From an uncultured Chitinophaga sp. (GTDB taxonomy: Bacteria; Bacteroidota; Bacteroidia; Chitinophagales; Chitinophagaceae), in contig NZ_CALNBI010000508.1 in the NCBI RefSeq assembly GCF_937874145.1, positions 1 to 17,032 of the forward strand: a stretch of 17,032 bases of DNA. The letters are read 5' to 3'. The position numbers were made by a program, and so were the translations under genes. Below are positions 1 to 8,006 of this stretch, in pieces; positions within the stretch are counted from its first letter, which is position 1; every line of letters starts with the position of its first letter. The notes beneath the pieces are model-generated. The model was not told where the DNA came from, did not search any database, and worked only from the letters and a program-made list of their open reading frames with translations.

Positions 1-1
1 C

Positions 2-325
2 AGACTGACATTCAGTTTCTTGATAGGAATCCCGCTTTTCTTGCTGTTTGCCGTTGCAGGAATGTTGGCTTTGCTGATTGCACGAAAACATATAACGGTG
101 TGGGGGGCGGTGGTATATCTATTGCTACTGTCGGGCGCGGGATGGATTGAAAATATCTATATTCTCTACACCGTTTTTAACCGTGACTATTTACCATCTT
201 CATGGAGTTATACCATAATTGGTTTTTATGAAACACTGGCCGTGTTAAGTGTTGCAATACTGTTGGTGGCTTGTGGAACAGCTTACGTATGGCAGCGGAT
301 GCGGGGTGCGAAAACTAACTATTGA
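2..325 (+). CDS. Small multi-pass membrane protein, C-terminal part (5' end outside window)
   Basis: The frame is open from the left edge, so the true start probably lies upstream; a TTG at position 20 is the first possible start inside the window but is not convincing. About 107 residues are visible. They form three hydrophobic segments: a first one around IPLFLLFAVAGMLALL, a second around WGAVVYLLLLSGAGW, and a third around LAVLSVAILLVACGTAYVW. A polar loop rich in Tyr and Asn lies between the second and third, and a short basic tail (QRMRGAKTNY) follows. This indicates a small inner-membrane protein. I do not recognise the family. It is followed at 342-373 by a strong hairpin terminator and converges on the next gene, so it is the end of its transcription unit. 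Confidence 0.6.
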   Translation, partial: RLTFSFLIGIPLFLLFAVAGMLALLIARKHITVWGAVVYLLLLSGAGWIENIYILYTVFNRDYLPSSWSYTIIGFYETLAVLSVAILLVACGTAYVWQRMRGAKTNY

Positions 326-341
326 GCTCGTTTTTAAGCAG

Positions 342-373
342 AAAAGCCGGTTGACGTACATCAACCGGCTTTT
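342..373. terminator. Bidirectional intrinsic terminator between convergent genes
   Basis: A perfect 13-bp inverted repeat (342-354 and 361-373) encloses a 6-nt loop. Its core is AGCCGGTTGA / TCAACCGGCT, flanked by A-tract and T-tract ends, with TTTTTCTTTTT running on after the right arm. It lies 17 bp past the stop of the rightward gene and 24 bp past the stop of the leftward gene, so it can end transcripts from both sides. Confidence 0.88.
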
Positions 374-396
374 TCTTTTTATCCTGGAATGGAACC

Positions 397-3300
397 TTAT
401 TTGCTTTGTTGCGAATCCGCGGGGGCGGGAGCGTTGCCGAATTGCTGGCCGCCTTCCAGTTGTTTGGCGCTGTCGGCACCAAACTGTTGCTGCCACTGTT
501 GCAGCATGGATTTGAACTGTTCGGCGCGGCGGGCGTCGTCCTGCAGGTCGTTGGTGAACTTGGAGGCCGGCAGTGCGCGGTAGTAGCGCATTTGCTGATC
601 CAGGTCCTTGATGATCTGGCTGGAGATGTCCTGCGCTTTCTTCGGGTTGCCTGCGAGGTAGTACGCGTACACGATTTCCATGCTCCAGAGGTTGTGCATG
701 TTGCCGGGCGAGGTTGCGGCGTAAGGCATGTTGCCGGGGAGGAACATCGTGTCCTGGCGGTCGAGGATCGTGAGGGCTTTATCTTTCTTGCCTTCATTTA
801 CCAGCGCTACGGCCACTTTGGTGTGGGCGTTGCGGACAGTCTGGAGCATACGGCGGTTGGGCTCGTCGAAGTAAACGCCGGGAACATTTACGCTGCCATA
901 CTGGAATTTCTCCATGATGGTGTTGAACGCGCGGCGGGTGTTTACCTGGTCGTTCAGGCCGGGCAGCATCTGGTCGGGCGTATTGCGGCGCGTGGGCACC
1001 AGGCGGTAGGTCATGCCTTCAACAGACAGGAAGTCGTTGAAGCCGAGGTCTACCGGCGAAGTGAAGTAGATCGGGCGCTTCCATTCGTTGGTAGCGATGA
1101 TGTCGTATACGGCGAGGTCGTTCTTGAAGATCATTTGTTTGCTGATCTGGAAGGGAACCTGCGCTTCGATGCGAACGCTGTCTTCGGGATCCACGGTTCC
1201 ATTGGCCAGCACGGCGGCTTTGTCTACCGGGATAAAGAGTTTCTGCGTGGGCAGGTAGTTCACTCTTTCGCCGGTTTGCAGGGGCACTTTGGCGCCTTCG
1301 CTTTCGTCGCCGAGGAACGCGATCACTTCTTTCAGGTTGTAGAAGCGGTCCTGCGGTACTTTCCCGTTGTCGTAGAACATCAGGTAGTTGCGGTTTTCGC
1401 CGCGGTATTGTTCAGGCTTGAGCGTCATGGGGATGGCCGGGCTCTGGTTGGTGGCGTTGCGGGCCTGGTCGATGTACCAGTCCACGCCCAGCAGGCTCAG
1501 GTTGATCACGCGGATATCCGGGCGGACGCCCTCCACTTCCTGGGCGTACCAGAGCGGGTATGTATCGTTGTCACCCACGGTAAATAGGATGGCGTTGGGC
1601 GCGCAGGATTCGAGGTAATCTTTGGCTACGTCGCGGGCGATTACTTTCTTGGAACGGTCGTGATCGTCCCAGCCCTGCTGTGCCATGAGCACGGGGGCGG
1701 CCAGGAGGCTGATCACTACGGCCAGTACGGCGGCTGCGGGCAGTTTGCGTTTTTCGAAGAACGTAAAGATGCTCATCACGCCGAGGCCGATCCAGATGGC
1801 GAAGGCGTAGAAGGAGCCTACGTAGGCGTAGTCTCGCTCACGCGGCTGGTTGCCGGCCTGGTTGAGGTAGAGAACGATGGCGAGGCCGGTGAAGAAGAAG
1901 AGGAGCCCTGCGATGAGTGCGTCTTTCCGGTGGCGGCTGTAATGGAAAAGGAATCCGATCAGGCCGAGGAGGAAAGGCAGGAAGAAGAAGGTATTGTGTG
2001 CTTTGTTGTGCTTGAGGCTGTCGGGCATTGCGGATTGGTCGCCGAGGAAGATATTGTCCAGCGGCGTGATGCCGGAGAGCATGTTGCCATCGCGCGGGTT
2101 GCCGAAGCCCTGGGTGTCATTTTGCTTTCCGATGAAGTTCCATCCGAAGTAACGGATGTACATGTGCCATACCTGGTAACCGAGGAAAAACCGGATGTTG
2201 TCGCCGAAGGAGGGTTTTTCACCATCCGCCAGTCCGAGGAACGCCTTGTAGTAATCGGCGTGCCCCTGGTCGTTGGAGGCGTCCCACACGCGGGGGAACA
2301 GCATCATATCTTCAGAAGCATATACCGGCACCTGTTTTTTACCGGCCACGATGTATTTGTCGCCGGCACGGGCGTAAATATTATTGGTTTCCTTGTATTC
2401 CGTCGGGCGGGCGGTGAACACCTGGCCGTAGATCAGCGGGAAGTCGCCGTATTGTTCACGGCCGAGGTAGCCCACGAGGGAAACGGGGTTGTCCACGTTA
2501 TACATATCTACCGTGGGGTTCGCGGAGGAACGGATCATGGTGGTGATATAGGTGGAGTAGCCCATGAGGAGGAAGAAGATGCAGGCGTTGACGAGCTGCA
2601 GGGGATATTTCAGCTTGTTGTAATCGATTTTGGAACCGAATGCCTTTACGAGATACGGGATGGCCAGTACGGCCACGGCCAATACGATCCTGGCCGCACG
2701 TGCCCCACCGCTGGAACCTTCGGGGAAGGCGGGGATGATCAGCACGGTGGCGATGAGGATGAGGGGAGCGTAGAGGCCGACTTTCGGTTTGAAGTAACCG
2801 ATCACCAGCAGCGCGAGGATGCCGATAAAGTAGAAGGTGAAACCGGAGAAGAAGGGAAGGCTGAGGGAGTTCACGAAGTAAACGTCCATCATACCGGCCA
2901 CTTTAATGGTATCCTGGATCACGAACTTCTGCAGGGCGCCGGTGATGAGGCATCCGATCACGAAAGCCCAGAAAGCGCCCCATCCGGAGATTTTCTTGCT
3001 TTTCTTGAAGTACCAGATCAGCACCATGGCCGGGATGGTCAGCAGGTTGAGCAGGTGGACGCCGATAGAAAGCCCCATCAGGTAAGCGATGAGCACGATC
3101 CAGCGGTCGCCGGTTTCGGTATCTGCCGCATGCTCCCACTTCAGCATCGCCCAGAAAACCACGGCGGTGAAGAGGGAAGACATGGCGTATACTTCGCCTT
3201 CCACGGCGGAGAACCAGAAAGAATCGGAGAAAGTGTAGGCCAGGGCACCTACGGCGCCGGCGCCCATTACCACGATCAGCTGGCTGTTGGTCAGCTCAGC

Positions 3301-3621
3301 GCCGTTCTGGGTATAGATGCGGCGGGCGAAGTGGGTGATGGTCCAGAAAAGGAACAGGATGGTGAACCCGCTGGCCAGGGCGCTCATGATGTTGATGCCG
3401 AGAGCCGCGTTTCCGGGCGTGAAGGGCAAGGTGAAGATCCGGCCGATCAGCACGAACAAGGGTGCGCCGGGAGGGTGGGGAACCTGGACTTTATAGGCCG
3501 CGGAGATAAACTCACCGCAATCCCACAGGCTTCCCGTGGCTTCCATAGTCATTAAATAAACAACACAGGCGATAATACACACGATCCAGCCTGTAATGTT
3601 ATTAATCCTGTTAAAATGCAT
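397..3621 (-). CDS. DUF2723 / GT117-family polytopic membrane protein (putative protein O-mannosyltransferase-like)
   Basis: This 1074-residue protein has the DUF2723 signature at its N terminus: a first membrane helix, then WDCGEF at residues 33-38 and HPPGAP at 49-54. The acidic pair Asp34/Glu37 sits in the first extracytoplasmic loop, where GT-C glycosyltransferases place catalytic acids. About a dozen hydrophobic segments follow, down to roughly residue 645 (near WDDHDRS). A soluble C-terminal part of about 420 residues comes next, with helical, TPR-like repeats near the end (residues about 960-1050). The family is classed as GT117; its human member TMEM260 is a protein O-mannosyltransferase, so transfer of a lipid-linked sugar to exported proteins is the likely role, by homology only. 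It is probably transcribed alone: a TATTTTTG box lies 24 bp upstream of the ATG, and the terminator at 342-373 follows. Confidence 0.9.
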   Translation of the reverse strand: MHFNRINNITGWIVCIIACVVYLMTMEATGSLWDCGEFISAAYKVQVPHPPGAPLFVLIGRIFTLPFTPGNAALGINIMSALASGFTILFLFWTITHFARRIYTQNGAELTNSQLIVVMGAGAVGALAYTFSDSFWFSAVEGEVYAMSSLFTAVVFWAMLKWEHAADTETGDRWIVLIAYLMGLSIGVHLLNLLTIPAMVLIWYFKKSKKISGWGAFWAFVIGCLITGALQKFVIQDTIKVAGMMDVYFVNSLSLPFFSGFTFYFIGILALLVIGYFKPKVGLYAPLILIATVLIIPAFPEGSSGGARAARIVLAVAVLAIPYLVKAFGSKIDYNKLKYPLQLVNACIFFLLMGYSTYITTMIRSSANPTVDMYNVDNPVSLVGYLGREQYGDFPLIYGQVFTARPTEYKETNNIYARAGDKYIVAGKKQVPVYASEDMMLFPRVWDASNDQGHADYYKAFLGLADGEKPSFGDNIRFFLGYQVWHMYIRYFGWNFIGKQNDTQGFGNPRDGNMLSGITPLDNIFLGDQSAMPDSLKHNKAHNTFFFLPFLLGLIGFLFHYSRHRKDALIAGLLFFFTGLAIVLYLNQAGNQPRERDYAYVGSFYAFAIWIGLGVMSIFTFFEKRKLPAAAVLAVVISLLAAPVLMAQQGWDDHDRSKKVIARDVAKDYLESCAPNAILFTVGDNDTYPLWYAQEVEGVRPDIRVINLSLLGVDWYIDQARNATNQSPAIPMTLKPEQYRGENRNYLMFYDNGKVPQDRFYNLKEVIAFLGDESEGAKVPLQTGERVNYLPTQKLFIPVDKAAVLANGTVDPEDSVRIEAQVPFQISKQMIFKNDLAVYDIIATNEWKRPIYFTSPVDLGFNDFLSVEGMTYRLVPTRRNTPDQMLPGLNDQVNTRRAFNTIMEKFQYGSVNVPGVYFDEPNRRMLQTVRNAHTKVAVALVNEGKKDKALTILDRQDTMFLPGNMPYAATSPGNMHNLWSMEIVYAYYLAGNPKKAQDISSQIIKDLDQQMRYYRALPASKFTNDLQDDARRAEQFKSMLQQWQQQFGADSAKQLEGGQQFGNAPAPADSQQSK

Positions 3622-3644
3622 AAGTCGATTTTAGGTAATTCCGA

Positions 3645-3676
3645 CAAAAATAGAAAATCTAAGCAATTAAGGTAAC
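3645..3676 (-). promoter_or_regulatory. Candidate Bacteroidota promoter for the DUF2723 gene
   Basis: Read on the minus strand, TATTTTTG (3645-3652) matches the Bacteroidota -7 consensus TAnnTTTG in full. A weak -33 candidate GTTA (3673-3676) lies 20 bp further upstream. The predicted transcript would have a leader of about 20 nt before the ATG at 3621. This is a consensus match by eye only. Confidence 0.45.
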
Positions 3677-3717
3677 CGCCGGTACAGTTTTAACTTTTTA
3701 TAAATATTTTAACATAT

Positions 3718-4017
3718 TCACAAGTTTGCGGAAGCGATGCGGTCGAGGCTCCAGGCGTCGGGTTTTGCTGAGAACCAGGGTTTTATGGTAGACCATGTTT
3801 GGGCAAACAAATCGGAGTGGCGATAGGCGTCCAGGGCGTCGGGGCCCGACCAGATGCTGTAGGTGCAATAAACGCCCGGCCGGGAGCGGTCTTTCCACAG
3901 TTCGAGGTGGGAACATCCGGGAAATTGGCGGATATCGTTGCGGAGGGTCTCGAAAAGGGCTTCGAAACCGGTGCAGTGCGCGTCGGCGAAGGTGAGTTGT
4001 ACGATTCGGATCATCAT
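3718..4017 (-). CDS. ABM-domain (antibiotic biosynthesis monooxygenase fold) protein
   Basis: This is a 99-residue protein of the dimeric alpha+beta barrel type. The domain spans about residues 3-80: a first strand MIRIVQLTF, a helix FEALFETLRNDI, then the typical core HLELWKD...GVYCTYSIWSG, and the closing DALDAYRHSDLFAQTW. Relatives include small quinol or anthracycline monooxygenases and heme-degrading enzymes; the substrate cannot be read from the sequence. Two ATGs stand in a row (4017 and 4014). The first overlaps the TGA stop of the upstream SAM-hydrolase-like gene (ATGA), which points to translational coupling, so the 4017 start is preferred. The pair is probably co-transcribed. Confidence 0.85.
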   Translation of the reverse strand: MMIRIVQLTFADAHCTGFEALFETLRNDIRQFPGCSHLELWKDRSRPGVYCTYSIWSGPDALDAYRHSDLFAQTWSTIKPWFSAKPDAWSLDRIASANL

Positions 4018-4838
4018 TCAAAGAGGATTCTGACGGTCTGGTAGAAAGACAGTTGTTGGTAAGCCCCCTGTTGCAGCTGATCTCTCCTGAAGCCCTGCAG
4101 GCCGAAGAGGCCCGCGGCATTGCCCTTGTTCACGGCGATTTCGAGGTAGCCCGCGGCGTTGAAGAGCGCGAGCTTCTGGCCCTCGGCCACGTCGGCGTAG
4201 GTTTCGCTGAGATGGGTGATCATCTCGTCGCGCCGGAAGAAGATGGCGAAGCGGCGCCCGTTGCGCTGGGCATGGAACTGCTCGCGGGTGATGTTGACCA
4301 CCACGTTCTCGAAGTTGTCGATGTGGAGGATCTGCCCTTCGATATAGTCTTCACCGGTAAGCGGCTGCAGGTTGTTCTTCACGACGATGTCCGTTGCCGG
4401 CGTACCGATCTGCGCAGGCGTTTCGCCACCGAAAAGGCGGGCCAGCGACTGGGCCATAACCGTCACGATCCCCAGGGTGTTGCGGATTTCCAGCGAAGCG
4501 ATGGAGATACGGTGTACTTCTTCGGGCATGCCGCCGGCGATCATGGTAAGCAGGCCATTGTCTGCACAACAGATATACTGCCCCTGGTGGCGCGCCAGCA
4601 GGATGAAGTCGGTCTTGCGGTCGAACAGGTTGTTGAGCACGAGGTGGCAGGTGTCTGCCGGGAAGTAGCGGAAAGCGCTGCGGCAGATGTAGGTAGCCTG
4701 CGGCAGGTTGAAGGGCGAGATGTGGTGCGAGATGTCCACGACCTGGGCATTCGGACAATGCTGCAGCAGCAGGCCTTTTATAGCGCCTGTCAGGTAATCC
4801 TGCAATCCAATGTCTGATGTCAGCGTAACGATGGGCAT
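4014..4838 (-). CDS. SAM hydrolase-like (DUF62 / SAM hydroxide adenosyltransferase family) protein, divergent active site
   Basis: This 274-residue protein starts with the family's diagnostic segment TLTSDIGLQDYLTGAIKG (residues 5-22), followed by VVDISHHISPF (33-43) and a CADNGLLTMI segment near 91-100. Canonical members hydrolyse S-adenosylmethionine to adenosine and methionine and are related to fluorinase and chlorinase. In those enzymes an Asp (in VDPGVG), an Arg seven residues on, and a His (in an HGRD segment) form the catalytic set. Here the equivalent of the first segment reads VLNNLFDRK and no HGRD segment is visible, so activity is uncertain. My alignment is by eye, and Bacteroidota members as a group may have drifted from the canonical motifs. 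The gene overlaps the ABM gene by 4 nt. No convincing promoter was found in the 125 bp upstream. Confidence 0.87.
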   Translation of the reverse strand: MPIVTLTSDIGLQDYLTGAIKGLLLQHCPNAQVVDISHHISPFNLPQATYICRSAFRYFPADTCHLVLNNLFDRKTDFILLARHQGQYICCADNGLLTMIAGGMPEEVHRISIASLEIRNTLGIVTVMAQSLARLFGGETPAQIGTPATDIVVKNNLQPLTGEDYIEGQILHIDNFENVVVNITREQFHAQRNGRRFAIFFRRDEMITHLSETYADVAEGQKLALFNAAGYLEIAVNKGNAAGLFGLQGFRRDQLQQGAYQQLSFYQTVRILFE

Positions 4839-4963
4839 AATGAGTTCAACCGAAGCTCGTTCTGTAACAGGGGTTTGATCCCTGCAAAGAAAGGCATTAT
4901 TTCAGTGCAATGATTAAAAAAAAGGAATAATTGTAAGCTGGTGCAAAAGCGGGGCCAGACTCG

Positions 4964-5767
4964 TCAGGAGAGGGGCGAACCGGGTTCTTTCCGGAAGTGG
5001 TTGAAGACCAGTTTGTCCGTCAGCCCGGGGAACAGTTTGCTTAACAAAACGGTGAGCTTTCCCTGCGAAGTCAAAACCAGCGTCCGTTTTCGTTTGGCGA
5101 TGGCGTTGAGCGTGTGTTCGGCAACGGTTGCCGCGCTCATGAGGCTGCCTTCGTCCAGCGGGGTTTCCTGCTGCGAGCGGCCGCTCTTGTCCAGCGCGGT
5201 GTTCCGGATATTGGAGGCGGTAAATCCCGGGCATACCCACATCACGTTCACGCCTGTATGGAGATTTTCCGTCCGCAATGCTTCGAGGAACCCCTGCATG
5301 GCGAACTTCGAGGCGGAATAACCCGTCCTGCCCGGCAACCCACGGTACCCCGCGATGCTGCTCACGCCTACCACGGTGCCTTTCTGGGCGAGGATAGACG
5401 GCAGGGCGTATTTGGTGCAATACACCGTGCCCCAGAAGTTAATGTCCATCAACGTCTTCAGCACATCCGGCGTAGCGTCCCGGAAGAGGGCGCGCATAGA
5501 GATGCCTGCGTTGTTGATGAGAATGTCGATCTTCCCGAACTTTTCCAGCACGCTCCCGATAAAATCCCGGCAATCCTCCTCACGGCTCACATCGGCCCTG
5601 AAAACATGTAATGCGGGCGCTTCGGCCTGCAGGGCGCGGAGGGTTTCCTCTTTGCGACCGCATACGGAAACGTTGGCGCCTGCACGGAGAAATGCGAGGG
5701 CGAGCGCCTTGCCGATGCCGGACGTGGCGCCTGTGATAACTACGGATTGGTGCTGGAAGCGTTGCAT
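4964..5767 (-). CDS. SDR-family NAD(P)-dependent oxidoreductase
   Basis: This is a 267-residue classical short-chain dehydrogenase/reductase. The cofactor motif TGATSGIG is at residues 12-19, and Arg38 at the end of the second strand suggests NADP(H) preference. NNAG is at 85-88. The catalytic Ser137 (VSSIAG), Tyr150 and Lys154 (YSASK) are all present. The C-terminal 40 residues are basic and hydrophobic (KLTVLLSKLFPGL) and may touch the membrane, as in some lipid-active SDRs; the substrate is unknown. The ATG at 5767 is preferred because the first strand begins about seven residues later and the next internal Met (Met91) is far inside the fold. The reading frame continues open far upstream, but that extension is an out-of-frame shadow of the sigma-factor gene. 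A promoter box lies directly in front of the start. Confidence 0.93.
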   Translation of the reverse strand: MQRFQHQSVVITGATSGIGKALALAFLRAGANVSVCGRKEETLRALQAEAPALHVFRADVSREEDCRDFIGSVLEKFGKIDILINNAGISMRALFRDATPDVLKTLMDINFWGTVYCTKYALPSILAQKGTVVGVSSIAGYRGLPGRTGYSASKFAMQGFLEALRTENLHTGVNVMWVCPGFTASNIRNTALDKSGRSQQETPLDEGSLMSAATVAEHTLNAIAKRKRTLVLTSQGKLTVLLSKLFPGLTDKLVFNHFRKEPGSPLS

Positions 5768-5771
5768 GGTG

Positions 5772-5802
5772 CAAAAATAATGGGCCGGGGCACAACAGAA
5801 AA
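5772..5802 (-). promoter_or_regulatory. Candidate promoter of the SDR gene, possibly leaderless
   Basis: On the minus strand TATTTTTG (5772-5779) is a full match to TAnnTTTG, with a TTTT stretch (5799-5802) 19 bp upstream as the -33 candidate. The -7 box ends only 4 bp before the ATG (5765-5767), so transcription would begin at or next to the start codon. Consensus match by eye. Confidence 0.5.
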
Positions 5803-6009
5803 AAAATGTTAGACACAGTGAATAAATAAAAATCCGCGCGGGTATTGGTTTTTCGTCTTTATTTAGTATAAAACGCTGATCTGCAAAGGATATGAGCACT
5901 TCAACTTTTACTTGAATCAAGCGCATGGCGCGTTTGAGCGTCATATTCGTGAGCGCGCCCGGGAGTAATTGCGTATATCGAAACGTCAGCGCTTTGGTGT
6001 GCCGGCGTT

Positions 6010-7242
6010 TCAGGACTTTGTCCCGAGAATGCCCGCAATGCGTGTGCGGATGAACGCGGCTTCCGCGGCGGTGGGTTTGCCTTGCAATGCCTTCCGGTAA
6101 TGGAGAAGGGCGGCGGAGGGATGGCCCTGGTCGGCGTGTATCCGTGCCAGCGTAGCGTGCAAGAGATGATGGTGCCGCATAAACGTGTCCTTTTCGAGTG
6201 CCGCCAGCATCTCCAAAGCGGCGCGCGTTTGCCCCGCGAAATGCAGCGCGATGGCGTGATTGAGGGTAATGAAGGGCGAGGGCGCCAGTGCCGACAGCTG
6301 CCGGTATAACCCGGCGATCTGCAGCCAGGGCGTAGCGGAAAACGATGCCGCCGTGGCATGGAAGTACGCGATCGACGCTTCGAAGTGGTAAGGGCTCCCG
6401 GCGCTGGCGACGGCCGCCTGTTTGAGGTAACCGGTGGCCACGCGGATCATGTCGTGGTTCCAGGCGGCGCGGTCCTGGTGCTCCAGCTCCAGCAGCTCGC
6501 CCATGGGCCCGGTGCGCGCATTCCAGCGCGAAAGCTGGAAGAGCATAAGGGCATAGAGCGCTTTGGCATCGGGGACGCAAACCCGCGCCCGGCGGATGGT
6601 TTCGCGGGTGAGGCTGAGGGCGTCTTCGCACAGGGATTCGTCCTGTATTTTCCAGCCTTCGGTGAAAATGATATACAGCGCTTTGAGGGCGAGCTGTACT
6701 TTCTCCGCGCTCCACCATACAAAACCCGATCGGAAGGCGATATCGCCCGCGCGGAGCTGTTGCCGCTGGCGGTAGAGTACTTTGGAAATGCTGTCGGCTT
6801 CCATGCCGAGCAGCTCGCCGATCTGTTGCACCTGCAAACTGAAAACATACCGCAAAGCCGTGATGAGCTGCACTTTGGGCGGGAATTTCGCATGCATGCA
6901 GGCGAAAAGGAGCCGCAGCAGTTCGAGGTCGCCGTTGGCAGGAGGGCCTTCCGGCGCGGGAGCGTTGGGGAGGTGGGTTAGGGGTATGACGGGCGGCTTG
7001 CGGGCCAGGCGCCTCCGGCTCAAATTGCGCACGGCCCCGTACAGCCAGGCTTCCGGCTGCGCGGGGAGCTGGCGGGGCCAGGTGGCCGCCGCGGAAGTGA
7101 ACGCCTCCTGCACCATGTCTTCCGCGTCGGCCAGGGTCAACGAACTGTCCATAAACAGGAGGTGACCGGTCATTTTCCCGAAACATTGGCGGTAGAGCCG
7201 CTGCAGGAGGGCGTTTAGTGATATGTCGGCCGCATCAGGCAT
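6010..7242 (-). CDS. ECF RNA polymerase sigma factor, ECF42-type (DUF6596 plus TPR-like C terminus)
   Basis: This 410-residue protein is about twice the length of a plain ECF sigma factor. The sigma-2 region includes EDMVQEAF (about residues 40-48) and AWLYGAVRNL. The sigma-4 region (about 105-165) carries LLFACMHAKF and a helix-turn-helix around QQIGELLGMEADSISKVLYR. A DUF6596-like segment follows (LALKALYIIFTEGW, about 183-197). The C terminus is helical and TPR-like (NHAIALHFAGQTRAALEML and on). ECF42 factors characteristically sit beside DGPF/YCII-family genes and use this C-terminal extension in place of a separate anti-sigma factor; both points fit here. The start overlaps the stop of the DGPF gene by 8 nt (ATGCCTGA), so the two are probably translationally coupled. 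No anti-sigma gene is adjacent. Confidence 0.93.
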   Translation of the reverse strand: MPDAADISLNALLQRLYRQCFGKMTGHLLFMDSSLTLADAEDMVQEAFTSAAATWPRQLPAQPEAWLYGAVRNLSRRRLARKPPVIPLTHLPNAPAPEGPPANGDLELLRLLFACMHAKFPPKVQLITALRYVFSLQVQQIGELLGMEADSISKVLYRQRQQLRAGDIAFRSGFVWWSAEKVQLALKALYIIFTEGWKIQDESLCEDALSLTRETIRRARVCVPDAKALYALMLFQLSRWNARTGPMGELLELEHQDRAAWNHDMIRVATGYLKQAAVASAGSPYHFEASIAYFHATAASFSATPWLQIAGLYRQLSALAPSPFITLNHAIALHFAGQTRAALEMLAALEKDTFMRHHHLLHATLARIHADQGHPSAALLHYRKALQGKPTAAEAAFIRTRIAGILGTKS

Positions 7243-7588
7243 AGATCATCAAAGGTCGGACTTCTATGGCGATTTTATCTTCCCGGAGGGGAGGACAGGT
7301 GGCGGCGATGCGGGCGGCATGGTCAAGGTCTTCCGCTTCGATAAGGAAGTACCCGGAAATCGATTCGCGGGATTCGGCGAAAGGCCCGTCGGACGCGATG
7401 TGGTTTTTGCGCAGGTAGCGGGTATCCGGTTCGAGGGGCTCGCCGGAAAGCAGGTGCCCTTTGGCGGCGAGCGCTTCGGCCCAGGCGGTCATTTCCGCGA
7501 TATCGGCCTGTAGCTCGTCTTCGGTCATTTCCGCGAGCCGCGATAAGTCTTCCCGGATCAGGAGCATAAATTTTTTCATGGGTTGCAT
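7235..7588 (-). CDS. DGPF-domain / YCII-related protein
   Basis: This 117-residue protein carries the family's hallmark SDGPFAESRE (DGPF at residues 67-70), followed by the typical GYFLIEA strand. The fold is a small ferredoxin-like alpha+beta domain. The biochemical function of DGPF proteins is not established; they are known mainly as partners and targets of ECF42 sigma factors, and the next gene is such a factor with an 8-nt overlap. Two in-frame ATGs compete: 7588 (MQPMKKF...) and 7579 (MKKF...). The second gives the more usual N terminus for the family, but the A-rich stretch before 7588 suits a Bacteroidota start, so 7588 is listed. A GTCCG/CGGAC inverted repeat lies 20-40 bp upstream. 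Confidence 0.9.
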   Translation of the reverse strand: MQPMKKFMLLIREDLSRLAEMTEDELQADIAEMTAWAEALAAKGHLLSGEPLEPDTRYLRKNHIASDGPFAESRESISGYFLIEAEDLDHAARIAATCPPLREDKIAIEVRPLMIYA

Positions 7589-8006
7589 TGTTTTTCAATA
7601 TAGTGCCGTCCGCGCAATAAATCCGGACAAGATATCAGAAAAATTTTATGGTACTCGATTGCGAAAACTTGGTATTATTTTAATGGGTTAGATTTCGCTG
7701 TAACCCGCCGCCGGTAAGATTTAGCAAAGTGTAGCGTGTATTTATGACGCTTATCGAAAATCTGCTTTCATATGCAATCATTATATGCTTTAATCGTGGA
7801 AATCCTTTGCTGGATGGTGGTTCAGCATTTGATAATTCTACCTTCCCCACTATTTTTCAAAATGAAATCGATTTCTTTAGATGAAAATGCCGACGCGGAA
7901 ATTATCAATCCTTTCATCCTATTCAAAAACCTTTCGTTAACATTAAAATAATACTGCAAATGCAGATAAAATAAAGCAATTTAAATACTTTTAAACTGCC
8001 ATTACG

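Noticed and set aside
1660..3555. A 631-codon plus-strand frame opposite the DUF2723 gene
   Set aside because: It lies wholly antisense to a clear membrane protein gene and its product is a Gly/Glu/His/Asp-rich sequence with no domain; it is a by-product of high GC at third codon positions.
3661..3717. ACCG-C-CGGT palindrome after the ABM gene as a terminator
   Set aside because: The stem is only four base pairs and there is no T-run after it on the minus-strand transcript.
4964..7186. A 740-codon open frame on the minus strand joining an upstream region to the SDR gene
   Set aside because: Its first two thirds are an out-of-frame reading of the sigma-factor gene plus intergenic DNA, rich in Arg/Pro/Ala; only the last 267 codons form a recognisable protein with a normal SDR start at 5767.
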